From assembly GCA_964439625.1 (NCBI GenBank), contig CAYTPI010000006.1:1-64000 (forward strand): 64,000 nucleotides of DNA, in the 5' to 3' direction. The translations under genes were made by a program, and so were the position numbers. Shown piece by piece: positions 1 to 8,005 of this stretch. The first letter of the stretch is position 1. Each line of letters opens with the position of its first letter. The notes beneath the pieces were generated by a model that was given only the letters and a program-made list of their open reading frames with translations, made no database searches and was not told the DNA's origin. The DNA is from CAYTPI01 sp964439625 (GTDB lineage: Bacteria; Chloroflexota; Anaerolineae; Aggregatilineales; UBA3940).

Positions 1-1
1 G

Positions 2-691
2 GTGTCGCCAGAGGTTGAGGCTGTCGAAAATGCTCCCCCTGACGAGAATGTGTCGGAATTAAGACTGCCTTCTGCTGCGCAGGAGACAGATAATAAAGGA
101 GCTGAGGTGGATGTTAAATCGGGGCCTCCTTCCCCTCCTGCTGCGCCGAGGACAGATAATAAAAGAGCTGCGGTGCCTGCTGCGACGGTATCGCCAGATA
201 GGGAAGAGGTTTTAAAAGTAATCCAAGAAATAATAACCACAGCCGTTGCGCAAGCGGAACTAGCGAATTCCCCTTCTGCTGCGCCGGTGTCGCCAGATAG
301 AGAAGAGGTTTTAAAAGTAATCCAAGAAATAATAACCACAGCCGTTGCGCAAGCGAAACTAGCGAAACTAAGTGAGGCGACAGTCCATAGCAGTCCAGGG
401 TCAGCCCTGCCACCACCAGTACGCTTCGGTGGTGATAGGAGGCCCAGCGCATTAGAACTATCTGCTGTCCGAGAAGCTCCCTCTCTGGGAGTACCAGAAT
501 CGGGGCCGCCTTTGCCTTCTGTTGCGCTGGGGACAGATAATAAAGAAGCTGCGGTACCTACTGCGCCGGTGTCGCCAGAGGTTGAGGCTGTCGAAAATGC
601 TCCCCCTGACGAGAATGTGTCGGCATCAGGACTGCCTTCCCCTTCTGCTGACCAAAAGAAAAGCCCACCTAGGGACTCTCGAACTCTATAG
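2..691 (+). CDS. 3' end of a repeat-rich, low-complexity protein (partial)
   Basis: The frame is open from the left edge of the window, so the gene is 5'-truncated here and at least 229 residues are visible. The protein is Pro/Ser/Ala/Glu-rich and made of shuffled modules. A predicted amphipathic helix (SPDREEVLKVIQEI plus TTAVAQA) occurs twice. A module beginning SPEVEAVENAPP occurs at both ends, and a T-D-N-K motif occurs three times between Pro-rich linkers. The matching DNA copies are nearly identical, which points to recent internal duplication. No enzymatic motif or membrane segment is visible. The tail ends in a basic stretch (KKSPPRDSRTL). It could be the disordered C-terminal region of a larger surface or scaffold protein. 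Function is not recognised. Confidence 0.6.
   Translation: MSPEVEAVENAPPDENVSELRLPSAAQETDNKGAEVDVKSGPPSPPAAPRTDNKRAAVPAATVSPDREEVLKVIQEIITTAVAQAELANSPSAAPVSPDREEVLKVIQEIITTAVAQAKLAKLSEATVHSSPGSALPPPVRFGGDRRPSALELSAVREAPSLGVPESGPPLPSVALGTDNKEAAVPTAPVSPEVEAVENAPPDENVSASGLPSPSADQKKSPPRDSRTL
191..366 (+). repeat. Two 77-bp direct repeat copies inside the first gene
   Basis: Copy one spans 191-267 and copy two 290-366, a period of 99 bp (33 codons). I count two mismatches over the 77 bp. The repeat encodes the amphipathic helix module and keeps the reading frame. Confidence 0.85.
569..623 (+). repeat. 55-bp repeat, identical to bases 2-56
   Basis: This 55-bp block is an exact copy of bases 2-56 and lies in the same reading frame. 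It encodes the module beginning SPEVEAVENAPP. Shorter related copies of a TDNK-coding segment sit near 84, 150 and 530. Confidence 0.85.
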
Positions 692-856
692 CGGGGGAAT
701 GGTAAAGCTTCATCTCAGAGTTTAACGAACAGATGAACAGGCCAAAAACTGCACCACGGGAGCACATAGTCGATTGCGTCTTAAGTCCAAGGTTGTATCT
801 CGGAGAATAATGACGGTATTGATCACTGGTTAGTCTCGCGAGAAAGGACGTGTGCT

Positions 857-1066
857 GTGTCATCGTCTATTCTCATCGTTGTATTTGCCATCTTGGTGCT
901 GATTGTTGTCGCTCTGATCGCTGGGGTGCTCATTGCTTTGAATACCAAACCGAAAGACGACCTGCCTGTAGCGGATTCACAATTTTCTGGTGGACGGTTG
1001 CCTGTAGGTGCATTTCATCGAGCAGGCGCTGGTAGGCGTTGGGGTAAGGCTGGAGCGTCTCTTTAA
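857..1066 (+). pseudogene. Small membrane-anchor protein, 3' end replaced by transposon remnant
   Basis: A GTG start at 857 is preceded by AAGGA at 844-848. The first 30 or so residues form one strong hydrophobic segment (SSSILIVVFAILVLIVVALI) typical of an N-terminal membrane anchor. After residue ~35 the sequence becomes Arg/Gly-rich and overlaps, on the opposite strand, a decayed transposase-like reading frame. The original C-terminal domain therefore appears to have been lost when the mobile element inserted, with the junction near 960-985. It may still make a 69-residue protein. Confidence 0.45.
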
Positions 1067-1391
1067 TCCGAAACACAGGCAACGCCATGGCCTCAGCGTC
1101 ATCGGCTGTGCGGATTTGTTGCAGCGCGTCATTGAGCGTCGGTTGGTGCTTCCCCCAATCGTCAGCGAGCAGGGCGGGTAATTCGTCGTAAATGCGAAGC
1201 GTCGCTGTTGGCATCCCCTTTTGGCATTCCGGTAAGACTTCACGAACTCTCTGATCCCCCGTTGCCTGATCCCTCTCAGCCAGCAATACACTGTCGCTCT
1301 CGACCGACCTACTTGCTCTGTCAATGTATTCCACCGACTGCCTGGTTTTTCTCAGTTCCGACGCCCCGTAAATTCGTGTTACATTGGCCAT
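930..1391 (-). pseudogene. Decayed transposase-like remnant with helix-turn-helix
   Basis: Two overlapping minus-strand frames each carry part of what looks like one protein. One frame (around 1210-1324) gives a helix-turn-helix signature of the IS630 kind (VGRSRATVYCWLRGIRQRGI). The other (930 to ~1200) continues with a helical segment containing ALQQIRTADDAEAMALP. Neither frame holds a DDE catalytic core, so this is an N-terminal fragment with at least one frameshift. No clear terminal inverted repeats were found. The family call is tentative. Confidence 0.4.
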
Positions 1392-1568
1392 CGTGACTCC
1401 TGTGATCTAGTTTCTGGTTTTGTCACCGTCAACTTTATCACGGAGTCGCATTTTTATTGACAATACTGCGCTGGTTCGGGTGATAATTTAAGGAAATTGC
1501 ATTTGGGAAGAGGTTTCGTACCGCTGTAGCCCCAGCGGTATCCCATTAGGTAGGACGTGCTAGTTGGG

Positions 1569-1946
1569 TCAGTTTTTGTTGAGCAAACAGTGTAGGTCGT
1601 GTCGGTTAATTCCGCTTATCTCTGCCAATTGGTTAAGCACGTCTGGGGAAATTTGACCAATTTCTGCGAGCTTCACATAAGCTAGCAAAGCATCGATAGT
1701 CATACGCAAACAGTAATGGGGCTTTACGTGGGTTTGAACTAATCGCTCACCCGTGTACGTATATTTTGGTGCCCAAAAGGTGAAGTCATTTAATGCTGTC
1801 CTAGAAGGCAAAGCAAATACCAGCGCGTCATCGTAACTTGCATAAGAAATAACTCCTAGTGAACTTGCAGCGATAATATACGTCTCATTAGCAGATGTTC
1901 GATACTGGTAGTCTCGCTTAAAGATGATGATCTCGCCACGCTTCAT
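1569..1946 (-). CDS. Hypothetical protein, 125 aa
   Basis: The ATG at 1946 is preceded on the minus strand by AAAGGAAGA, a good ribosome binding site. The product is soluble, with an N-terminal beta-rich part (KRGEIIIFKRDYQYRT) and a helical C-terminal third. There is no signal peptide or membrane segment, and I do not recognise the family. It is transcribed divergently from the polyprenyl synthetase at 2115, with about 170 bp between them that must hold both promoters. Confidence 0.6.
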   Translation of the reverse strand: MKRGEIIIFKRDYQYRTSANETYIIAASSLGVISYASYDDALVFALPSRTALNDFTFWAPKYTYTGERLVQTHVKPHYCLRMTIDALLAYVKLAEIGQISPDVLNQLAEISGINRHDLHCLLNKN

Positions 1947-2114
1947 CGCACCGTCTTCCTTTCATTGATAATTAACAATAATATTTAGATTTCTGGCATT
2001 ATAATGACTAAGCTTGGTAAGTGAAAGCTGCTTGCGCTGTTTATAATTTGTCTGTAACCTTTTGTCATATCGGTTCGTAACAACATTTAATACTTACAGA
2101 GATAGGGTGAATAG

Positions 2115-3125
2115 ATGACAGATTTATCAACAATGACCACGTCCAAAGAGCTCATGCAGACATTTATTGAGCGAGTTAACAATAATTTAAAGCATTATTA
2201 CGATCCCAGTAATAACTTATTGGCGGCTCCCTTGAACCGGGCTATGTTCTACAGCCGCCGTCGGCTTCGGGCGTCATTCGTCTACGCTAGCGCTGGGATG
2301 TTTGGTCGGGAATTTGATCAAGTTGTGGATAATGTTGCCATGGCTTATGAAATCATTACAGCAAACTATGTTCTGTTGGACGATACGGTGATCATGGATT
2401 CAGGCGAGATGCGCGCCGACATGCCGACACCCCGGATAGAGTATGGTGAGGTCGACGCATTGCTCTCGGCAGCTATTTTACAGCTCGAACCGCTGCGCTT
2501 GCTGCCGCAGGACCCCCTGGCCCTGCGGGATGTTTTTTATGAGGCGGCGCGTGACACTATCCTAGGCTTGAAGTTTGAGGAAGACCTCGTCAACCGTCAA
2601 GAAGCGGTCGTTGACGAGGAGGAGATTGTTTACGTCGCCCGCTGGCTAACTGGTCCTTTGCTCTATGGCCCACTCGTTTCTGGGGCTATGTTGGCTGGGG
2701 CTAATGAAGACCAAATCAAGGTACTAAAAGAGTATGCCTTTGCCTTTGGAACAGCCTACCAACTTACTGACCACATCATCGATGTAATGGCAGCGGAGGG
2801 TAACTCTGGTAAGGACGGTTTCTCGGACATTCTGACGGGCAAGCGCACGCTGGTGATTAACCATGCGCTGAACACCGCCACGGAAGAGCAATTCGAGTAT
2901 CTCCGTGACATTCTGGGTACTATGCCGAACGAAGAGCAGAAGCGTTGGCTGCAAAGGCTTTTCATCGAAACAGGGGCTGTTAACCGAACATTCGAGGTCA
3001 TCAAAAAGTTCAACCAAGATGCTGTTCGTAACTTGCAGGTTTTACCGGACAGCGCGTATCGCGATATGTTAATGGACATTCCACGACAGTATGTTCAAAC
3101 GTTGATGGACTTCATCGCCGAATAA
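2115..3125 (+). CDS. Divergent polyprenyl (isoprenyl diphosphate) synthetase family protein
   Basis: The 336-residue length and all-helical pattern fit trans-isoprenyl diphosphate synthases, which condense isopentenyl diphosphate onto an allylic diphosphate. The first Asp-rich motif is present as D89-D90-x4-D95 followed by GEMR. The second region reads DHIID at 219-223, with His in place of the usual second Asp, and is followed by the expected GK...SDILTGK. The Lys-Thr pair usually found between the motifs appears as Leu-Thr (WLTGPLL, ~178). The IPP-binding Arg cluster is SRRRLR (48-52). These changes suggest an altered or weak activity, or a structural partner. The ATG is preceded by GATAGGG. 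The neighbours are unrelated small genes. Confidence 0.75.
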   Translation: MTDLSTMTTSKELMQTFIERVNNNLKHYYDPSNNLLAAPLNRAMFYSRRRLRASFVYASAGMFGREFDQVVDNVAMAYEIITANYVLLDDTVIMDSGEMRADMPTPRIEYGEVDALLSAAILQLEPLRLLPQDPLALRDVFYEAARDTILGLKFEEDLVNRQEAVVDEEEIVYVARWLTGPLLYGPLVSGAMLAGANEDQIKVLKEYAFAFGTAYQLTDHIIDVMAAEGNSGKDGFSDILTGKRTLVINHALNTATEEQFEYLRDILGTMPNEEQKRWLQRLFIETGAVNRTFEVIKKFNQDAVRNLQVLPDSAYRDMLMDIPRQYVQTLMDFIAE

Positions 3126-3132
3126 AGAATAA

Positions 3133-3158
3133 GGCCCATCGTTCGTGAACGACAGGCC
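3133..3158. terminator. Hairpin between convergent genes
   Basis: GGCC-CA-TCGTT-CGTG-AACGA-CA-GGCC folds into a stem with a small internal loop between the stops of the converging genes at 3125 and 3188. It has no T-run on either side, so termination is only a guess. Confidence 0.3.
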
Positions 3159-3187
3159 CCAACTCGAATCGATACTGTGCCGGACGG

Positions 3188-3595
3188 CTAGGCGTTTGTA
3201 GCTTCAAGCGTCCGGCGCTTGATTTCCGCCTTGGCCTCATCTATGCTGGCCCATACACGCACCTCTGAGGCTTGGTACTGCTGTTGTGTTTCGAGTGCAT
3301 GCACACCCAACTCAATAAGCTCATCTTTTCCACCAACGTAAAAAGATGTGACGTTTTCATCACTTTGACCACCAGGCCGACCAATCTCAATTGCCATGCC
3401 CTGAATCATGTTAGAGAAATCCAATTCAGAGCGCGTAAAATCTAATATGCGAAAAATCTTAGCGCCTAACTTTTTCTGATATTCATGCGCCAGATCGGCA
3501 GTGTTCATTGGGTCAGCTGGTACTGCAATCGGTGGGATAATTTCAAGTACAATCGTGCGTGTTTGATCGTTAGTCTCAACAACTTTGACTGTCAT
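3188..3595 (-). CDS. Hypothetical protein, 135 aa
   Basis: This is a soluble alpha/beta protein without signal or membrane segments. The central part (AKIFRILDFTRSELDFSNM) followed by an amphipathic helix pair is loosely reminiscent of small STAS-like folds, but I would not assign it. It converges on the polyprenyl synthetase gene. The minus-strand ATG at 3595 is preceded by AGGAATCC, an acceptable ribosome binding site. Confidence 0.6.
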   Translation of the reverse strand: MTVKVVETNDQTRTIVLEIIPPIAVPADPMNTADLAHEYQKKLGAKIFRILDFTRSELDFSNMIQGMAIEIGRPGGQSDENVTSFYVGGKDELIELGVHALETQQQYQASEVRVWASIDEAKAEIKRRTLEATNA

Positions 3596-4096
3596 GGTGG
3601 ATTCCTTTGTTATTTAAGTTTTAATAATATTTGTGTTAGATATTAGAAACTAACCACATACTTGTACAGCGGTTGTTATATCTTGTTGTATTTATTACGA
3701 TGTTGTCTCAAGTTGCTGAGCCGCTTCATTAATATTGAATTCGTTGTCCCCTTCTCCCCATCACTATGCTTTTTGCATAATTCCTAATACTACCTTGATT
3801 ACTGGTTAAAAAAATCCATGTAGACCACGTTAGAATGGAGTTACCACACCATATTCAACAAAGGTGCTATATAAACGACTCAGGATAATTATATTTGGGG
3901 AAGTAAAGGAGATGATGACCCGAAAAAGAGAGGGTTATTATGCCAAAGTCAAGAAGTTCAATTCATCCGTCTCAGGCTATGTGTGCACAATTAGATTTTG
4001 GATATGGCTTTTCGGAACGCAAGCGGGATGGTTGGGAACATGACTATTTACTCAACCCTGTGTGCTTGGGGTTACCTTGCTGACAATAAGAAACTG
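3596..4096. other. Gene-poor stretch upstream of the riboflavin leader
   Basis: About 500 bases of AT-rich sequence lie here. The left part must contain the promoter of the 3188-3595 gene. The only coding candidates are two overlapping tiny reading frames near 3915-4083. No RNA fold or mobile element is evident. Confidence 0.4.
3940..4083 (+). CDS. Possible 47-aa small protein
   Basis: An ATG at 3940 is preceded by AGAGAGGG at 3927-3934 and gives a 47-residue frame starting MPKSRSSIHPSQ and ending in two Cys-containing turns. A second frame starts at 3915 just after AAAGGAG and runs 42 residues to 4043 in another frame. At most one is likely to be real. There is no family match from memory. 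Conservation of codon positions in relatives would be needed to accept it. Confidence 0.2.
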   Translation: MPKSRSSIHPSQAMCAQLDFGYGFSERKRDGWEHDYLLNPVCLGLPC

Positions 4097-4125
4097 TTGA
4101 TTCTTATAGGGTAGACTACTACACT
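4097..4125 (+). promoter_or_regulatory. Candidate promoter of the riboflavin operon
   Basis: TTGATT (4097-4102), a 17-bp spacer and TACACT (4120-4125) form a plausible housekeeping promoter. Transcription would start near 4132, about 25 nt before the FMN riboswitch. Confidence 0.4.
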
Positions 4126-4156
4126 ATATAGTAGTTGATACAAAAATCTGCATAAG

Positions 4157-4351
4157 TCTTCGGGGCGGGGTGAAATTCCCCACCGACGGTAAGGCGTAAA
4201 TGCGCCAAGCCCGTGACCCGAGTCACACGCTCTCATTACAAGTAACGTCATTGAATGGGGTGTGTGCATCGCAAAGCGCACAAGCGTTCGCGGCGGTGGA
4301 TACTGGTGAAAATCCAGAGCCGACGGTGATAGTCCGGATGGGAGAAGATTA
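4157..4351 (+). promoter_or_regulatory. FMN riboswitch (RFN element)
   Basis: The conserved RFN blocks are all recognisable in order: CTTCGGGGCGGGGTGAAATT, CCCCACCGACGG, AGCCCGTGACCCG, the GGTGGATACTGGTGAAAATC block, CCGACGGTGATAGTC and CCGGATGGGAGAAGATTA. It senses flavin mononucleotide and lies about 150 nt upstream of ribD, so FMN should repress the whole rib operon. A variable arm between the conserved blocks (roughly 4210-4290) is longer than in the compact versions of the element. Confidence 0.95.
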
Positions 4352-4472
4352 GATACATATCTGAGCAATCAGCTCTGTTTACATGCCTGCTATCTGTAAG
4401 TGCAAGTGCATGTGGTTTGCTCATGCTAGCTGGCCTATGTGTTTAGGTTTGCTGCATTATTATGTTAATCCC

Positions 4473-4504
4473 ACGCTCCGAAGACATTGTCCCGGAGCGT
4501 TTTT
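4473..4504 (+). terminator. Rib leader terminator that also covers the ribD SD
   Basis: ACGCTCCG (4473-4480) and CGGAGCGT (4493-4500) make a perfect 8-bp stem with a 12-nt loop, followed by a five-T run (4500-4504). The 3' arm contains GGAG (4494-4497), which sits 7 nt before the ribD ATG at 4505. One hairpin could therefore stop transcription and also block translation when FMN is bound. Confidence 0.85.
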
Positions 4505-5617
4505 ATGTCAGTCCACAATCAATGGATGCGCCGTGCGCTAGAATTGGCGCAAAAAGCACAAGGTCATACTGGTCCGAACCCAATGGTCGGCGCGGTTATT
4601 GTGCGTGATGGGCAGGTGATTGGTGAGGGGTATCATCACCGTGCCGGAATGTCCCATGCAGAGATTGAAGCGCTGACTTCTGTTGAGGGCTCTGCACAAG
4701 ACGCGACGATGTATGTCACGCTGGAACCGTGTAACCATCACGGACGCACTCCGCCCTGCACCGAAGCAATCATTGCCACCGGGGTAACGCATGTTGTCTA
4801 TGCCATCCCCGACCCCAACCCACTCGCTAGCGGTGGCACGGAACGTCTGCGTGAAGCGGGGATACAGGTGACGGCTGGCATCTGCAGAGAAGAAGCTGCG
4901 TACCTCAACCGATTTTTCCTGCATCATATTAAAGTCGGCTTACCCTATGTCATTGCCAAATATGCGATGTCATTGGATGGCAAGATCGCAACCCATACGG
5001 GCAATAGTCAATGGGTTACAGGTGAAGTCGCACGTCAACGTGCTCATCAACTACGCCACGCGGTTGACGCAGTTCTAATTGGCGCAGGCACAGCGATAAC
5101 AGATGATCCGCGCTTGACCACTCGCTTGCCGATTGATAACCCCCAACACCCCCTACGCGTAGCATTAGATAGTACCGGTAAAATTCCGCTTAAAAACCAG
5201 TTGCTCTCACCAGATTTACCTGGTCAGACGCTTATCGCCACGACGGACGCCATGCCTTCAAAGCACGAAAGGCAACTGAAACGAAACGGCGTTGAGGTTC
5301 TACGCTTGCCCAAAGACAATTGCAGCCAGGTCGATTTACCGTCGCTATTAAGGGTGCTCGGTCAGCGTGGGGTGCAAAGCGTGATGGTAGAAGGTGGCAG
5401 TACGTTGCTAGGCGCTCTATTTGATGGAAGTCACATCCATGAAGTGTGGACATTCATCGCCCCGGTGATTGTCGGCGGCGATGATGCGCCGTCGCCTATT
5501 GGCGGATTTGGTGTTTCGCAGATGTCGCATGCGCCTCGTCTGCACGATGTCATTGTAGAGCAGTTGGGTGCAGATGTATTGATGCGCGGCCTTATTGATG
5601 TAAATACGGAGGAATAG
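4505..5617 (+). CDS. ribD: Bifunctional pyrimidine deaminase/reductase RibD
   Basis: RibD carries out the deamination and side-chain reduction steps of riboflavin synthesis after GTP cyclohydrolase II. The N-terminal deaminase domain has the zinc motif H51-A-E53 and PC-x8-C (C76, C85 in EPCNHHGRTPPC). The C-terminal reductase domain begins around residue 150 (YVIAKYAMSLDGKIA) and includes the DPRLT substrate/NADPH region. The length of 370 residues is normal. I chose the ATG at 4505 because GGAG lies 7 nt upstream. An earlier TTG at 4487 lies inside the terminator stem-loop. It is the first gene of the FMN-controlled operon. Confidence 0.95.
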   Translation: MSVHNQWMRRALELAQKAQGHTGPNPMVGAVIVRDGQVIGEGYHHRAGMSHAEIEALTSVEGSAQDATMYVTLEPCNHHGRTPPCTEAIIATGVTHVVYAIPDPNPLASGGTERLREAGIQVTAGICREEAAYLNRFFLHHIKVGLPYVIAKYAMSLDGKIATHTGNSQWVTGEVARQRAHQLRHAVDAVLIGAGTAITDDPRLTTRLPIDNPQHPLRVALDSTGKIPLKNQLLSPDLPGQTLIATTDAMPSKHERQLKRNGVEVLRLPKDNCSQVDLPSLLRVLGQRGVQSVMVEGGSTLLGALFDGSHIHEVWTFIAPVIVGGDDAPSPIGGFGVSQMSHAPRLHDVIVEQLGADVLMRGLIDVNTEE

Positions 5618-5619
5618 CA

Positions 5620-6267
5620 ATGTTCACTGGAATTGTGGAAGAAATCGGCACGGTACGTCAACTACGGCGGACGGATAGTGGCTACGAGCTTGCGCTGACG
5701 TGCAAGACCGTTATCGAAGATACGCAGCTAGGGGATAGCATCGCGGTGAATGGCGTATGCCTGACCGTCACCTATCTGGCGGCAGACGGCTTCACAGTGG
5801 GCTTATCGCCAGAAACCCGCAGCCGAACAAACCTCATCCACCTGCAAAGTGGAAGTTTGGTCAATTTGGAGCGTTCCGTCACGCCGACTACACGTCTAAG
5901 CGGGCATTTTGTGCAAGGACATGTTGACGGCACAGGGGCAATTACCGCCTTCCGTCGTGATGATGATGCGCTATGGGTAACCATCCGTGCTTATCCGGAT
6001 ATCATGCGCTACATCGTGCCGAAAGGCTATATCGCGCTAGACGGTGCAAGCCTGACTGTCGTCGATGTAGGCAACGACTGGTTCACCGTTCAGTTGGTGG
6101 CTTATACCCAGCAATACATCACGCTGCCAGGCAAAAGTATGGGAGATACGGTCAACATAGAGGTGGACGTGCTGGGCAAGTATGTAGAGAAAATGCTGAA
6201 CCTAAATCAGGATAAGGCATCGAGCAATATCACGTTTAAATTTTTAGCGGAGAATGGTTATGACTAA
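5620..6267 (+). CDS. ribE: Riboflavin synthase alpha subunit
   Basis: This enzyme catalyses dismutation of two 6,7-dimethyl-8-ribityllumazine molecules to riboflavin. The 215 residues show the duplicated lumazine-binding beta-barrel: MFTGIVEEIG at the N-terminus with NGVCLTV, and a second copy containing SGHFVQGHVDG and LDGASLTVVDV. The start lies 2 nt after the ribD stop, and its ribosome binding site GGAGG is inside the end of ribD, so the two are probably translationally coupled. The end overlaps ribBA by 8 bp. Confidence 0.95.
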   Translation: MFTGIVEEIGTVRQLRRTDSGYELALTCKTVIEDTQLGDSIAVNGVCLTVTYLAADGFTVGLSPETRSRTNLIHLQSGSLVNLERSVTPTTRLSGHFVQGHVDGTGAITAFRRDDDALWVTIRAYPDIMRYIVPKGYIALDGASLTVVDVGNDWFTVQLVAYTQQYITLPGKSMGDTVNIEVDVLGKYVEKMLNLNQDKASSNITFKFLAENGYD

Positions 6268-7525
6268 GCAACTAATGGCAAGTGTGGAAGAAGCAATTGC
6301 AGATTATCAGGCGGGGGAATTCGTTATCATTGTGGATGATGAAGACCGCGAAAATGAGGGCGATCTAGCTATCGCCGCCGAACGTATCACGCCGGAAGCG
6401 GTCAATTTTATGGCAACATTCGGACGCGGGCTCATCTGTTTGGCAATGGCTGGTTGGATGCTTGACCGCTTGCAAATCCCGTTGATGGTACCACAAGCGC
6501 AAAACCGGAGTGGCTTCGGCACTGGTTTTACCATTTCTGTGGAAGCGCGCGCGGGCGTCACAAGTGGTATTTCTGCGTTTGATCGCGCTCACACTATTCG
6601 CACGCTCATTGATTCAGCAAGTACACCGGATGATATCGCCATGCCTGGTCACGTCTTCCCCCTACGAGCGAGGGAAGGTGGTGTGTTAGAACGGCGCGGA
6701 CAGACTGAAGCAGGCGTTGATCTTGCTAAACTAGCTGGGTTGACTCCGGCAACCGTCATATGTGAGGTGATGGCTGCCGATGGCACTATGGCGCGCTTGC
6801 CAACGCTGATGCAGTTCGCTACACAGCACGGCATCAAAATTGTAACGGTAGAAGCCATCGCTGAATATCGCCTGCGTCAGAACAAACATGATCCTGCCGA
6901 ACATCAGGCTATGACACAGCATATTCACAGAATAGCGACCAGCCGCCTACCCACATACTACGGTGAATTTACGTCCATCATATATCGCGATGAGCAGGGC
7001 AAGGAACACATAGCACTGACGATGGGCGATGTAACACAGCCAGACACAGCGCTCATCCGTATACATTCGGAGTGTTTAACGGGTGATGTGCTTGGTTCAC
7101 GGCGGTGTGATTGCGGCGACCAACTGCAAGCAGCACTCGCCCGCATCGCAGCAGAAAGGTGCGGGGTACTGTTGTATCTGCGGCAAGAAGGGCGTGGCAT
7201 CGGCTTGGGGAACAAGATCAAGGCTTACGCGCTACAGGATGAGGGACTGGACACGGTAGAGGCCAATCATCAGCTTGGGTTCCCGGCAGATGCACGAAGC
7301 TATGAAGTCGCCGCGCACATGCTGACTGACTTAGGTGTGCCTTCTGTGCGCTTGATGACTAACAACCCGGATAAAATGGATGGCTTAGCACAGCATGGTA
7401 TCCGTGTAGTAGAACGCGTGCCGCATGAAGGGACGGGTCACGAAGAAAATGCGGCATATCTGCTGACCAAAGCCCTGAAAATGGGGCATCAATTACGCGA
7501 TTTTACGGTAAATAGTACAGAATAG
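6260..7525 (+). CDS. ribBA: Bifunctional DHBP synthase / GTP cyclohydrolase II
   Basis: This fused enzyme feeds both branches of riboflavin synthesis. The N-terminal half (about 1-200) makes 3,4-dihydroxy-2-butanone 4-phosphate and carries DDEDRENEGDL and the HVFPLRAREGGVLERRGQTE loop. The C-terminal half is GTP cyclohydrolase II, with RIHSECLTGDVLGSRRCDCG supplying the zinc cysteines and LRQEGRGIGL. I place the start at the ATG of 6260, 7 nt after GGAG. The in-frame ATG at 6254 is too close to that site. The reading frame overlaps the ribE stop by 8 bp. Confidence 0.95.
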   Translation: MTKQLMASVEEAIADYQAGEFVIIVDDEDRENEGDLAIAAERITPEAVNFMATFGRGLICLAMAGWMLDRLQIPLMVPQAQNRSGFGTGFTISVEARAGVTSGISAFDRAHTIRTLIDSASTPDDIAMPGHVFPLRAREGGVLERRGQTEAGVDLAKLAGLTPATVICEVMAADGTMARLPTLMQFATQHGIKIVTVEAIAEYRLRQNKHDPAEHQAMTQHIHRIATSRLPTYYGEFTSIIYRDEQGKEHIALTMGDVTQPDTALIRIHSECLTGDVLGSRRCDCGDQLQAALARIAAERCGVLLYLRQEGRGIGLGNKIKAYALQDEGLDTVEANHQLGFPADARSYEVAAHMLTDLGVPSVRLMTNNPDKMDGLAQHGIRVVERVPHEGTGHEENAAYLLTKALKMGHQLRDFTVNSTE

Positions 7526-7534
7526 GAGCAAACC

Positions 7535-8005
7535 ATGGGTAACATTTATGAGGGTAAGTTAATTGGTACGGGCTTGAAAATTGGTATTGTCGTCTCCCGT
7601 TGGAATGACTTTATGGGCAGCAAGCTGTTGGAAGGCGCGAAAGACGTGCTAATCCGCCATGATGTAAGCCCCGACGACATCGACATCGCCTATGTGCCGG
7701 GCAGTTTTGAGGTTCCATTGGCTGCACAGAAGATGGCGCATAGCAAACGCTATGATGCCGTCATCTGCTTAGGTGTGCTGATCCGTGGCTCTACGACACA
7801 CTTTGATTACGTCGCCAGCGAAGCTAGCAAGGGCATCGCACAGGTATCTTGGCAGAGCGGCATCCCGGTGACGTTTGGCATTATCACCACGGAGAATATC
7901 GAACAGGCGATTGAACGCTCCGGAAGTAAAGCAGGTAACAAGGGGGTTGAAGCGGCGATAGCGGCGATTGAAATGGCGAATCTGTTGAAGCAACTTGAAC
8001 AATAA
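7535..8005 (+). CDS. ribH: 6,7-dimethyl-8-ribityllumazine synthase
   Basis: Lumazine synthase joins the ribitylamino-uracil and dihydroxybutanone phosphate to give the substrate of RibE. The 156 residues show the family motifs VVSRWNDF near the N-terminus, VPGSFEVPLAAQKMA, and CLGVLIRGSTTHFDYVASE with the catalytic His region. The ribosome binding site AGGAG lies about 6 nt before the ATG, directly after the ribBA stop. It is the last gene of the operon. No convincing terminator follows immediately. Confidence 0.95.
   Translation: MGNIYEGKLIGTGLKIGIVVSRWNDFMGSKLLEGAKDVLIRHDVSPDDIDIAYVPGSFEVPLAAQKMAHSKRYDAVICLGVLIRGSTTHFDYVASEASKGIAQVSWQSGIPVTFGIITTENIEQAIERSGSKAGNKGVEAAIAAIEMANLLKQLEQ

Noticed and set aside
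4072..4368. Minus-strand frame of 98 codons
   Set aside because: It lies entirely across the FMN riboswitch, whose conserved RNA blocks explain the sequence.
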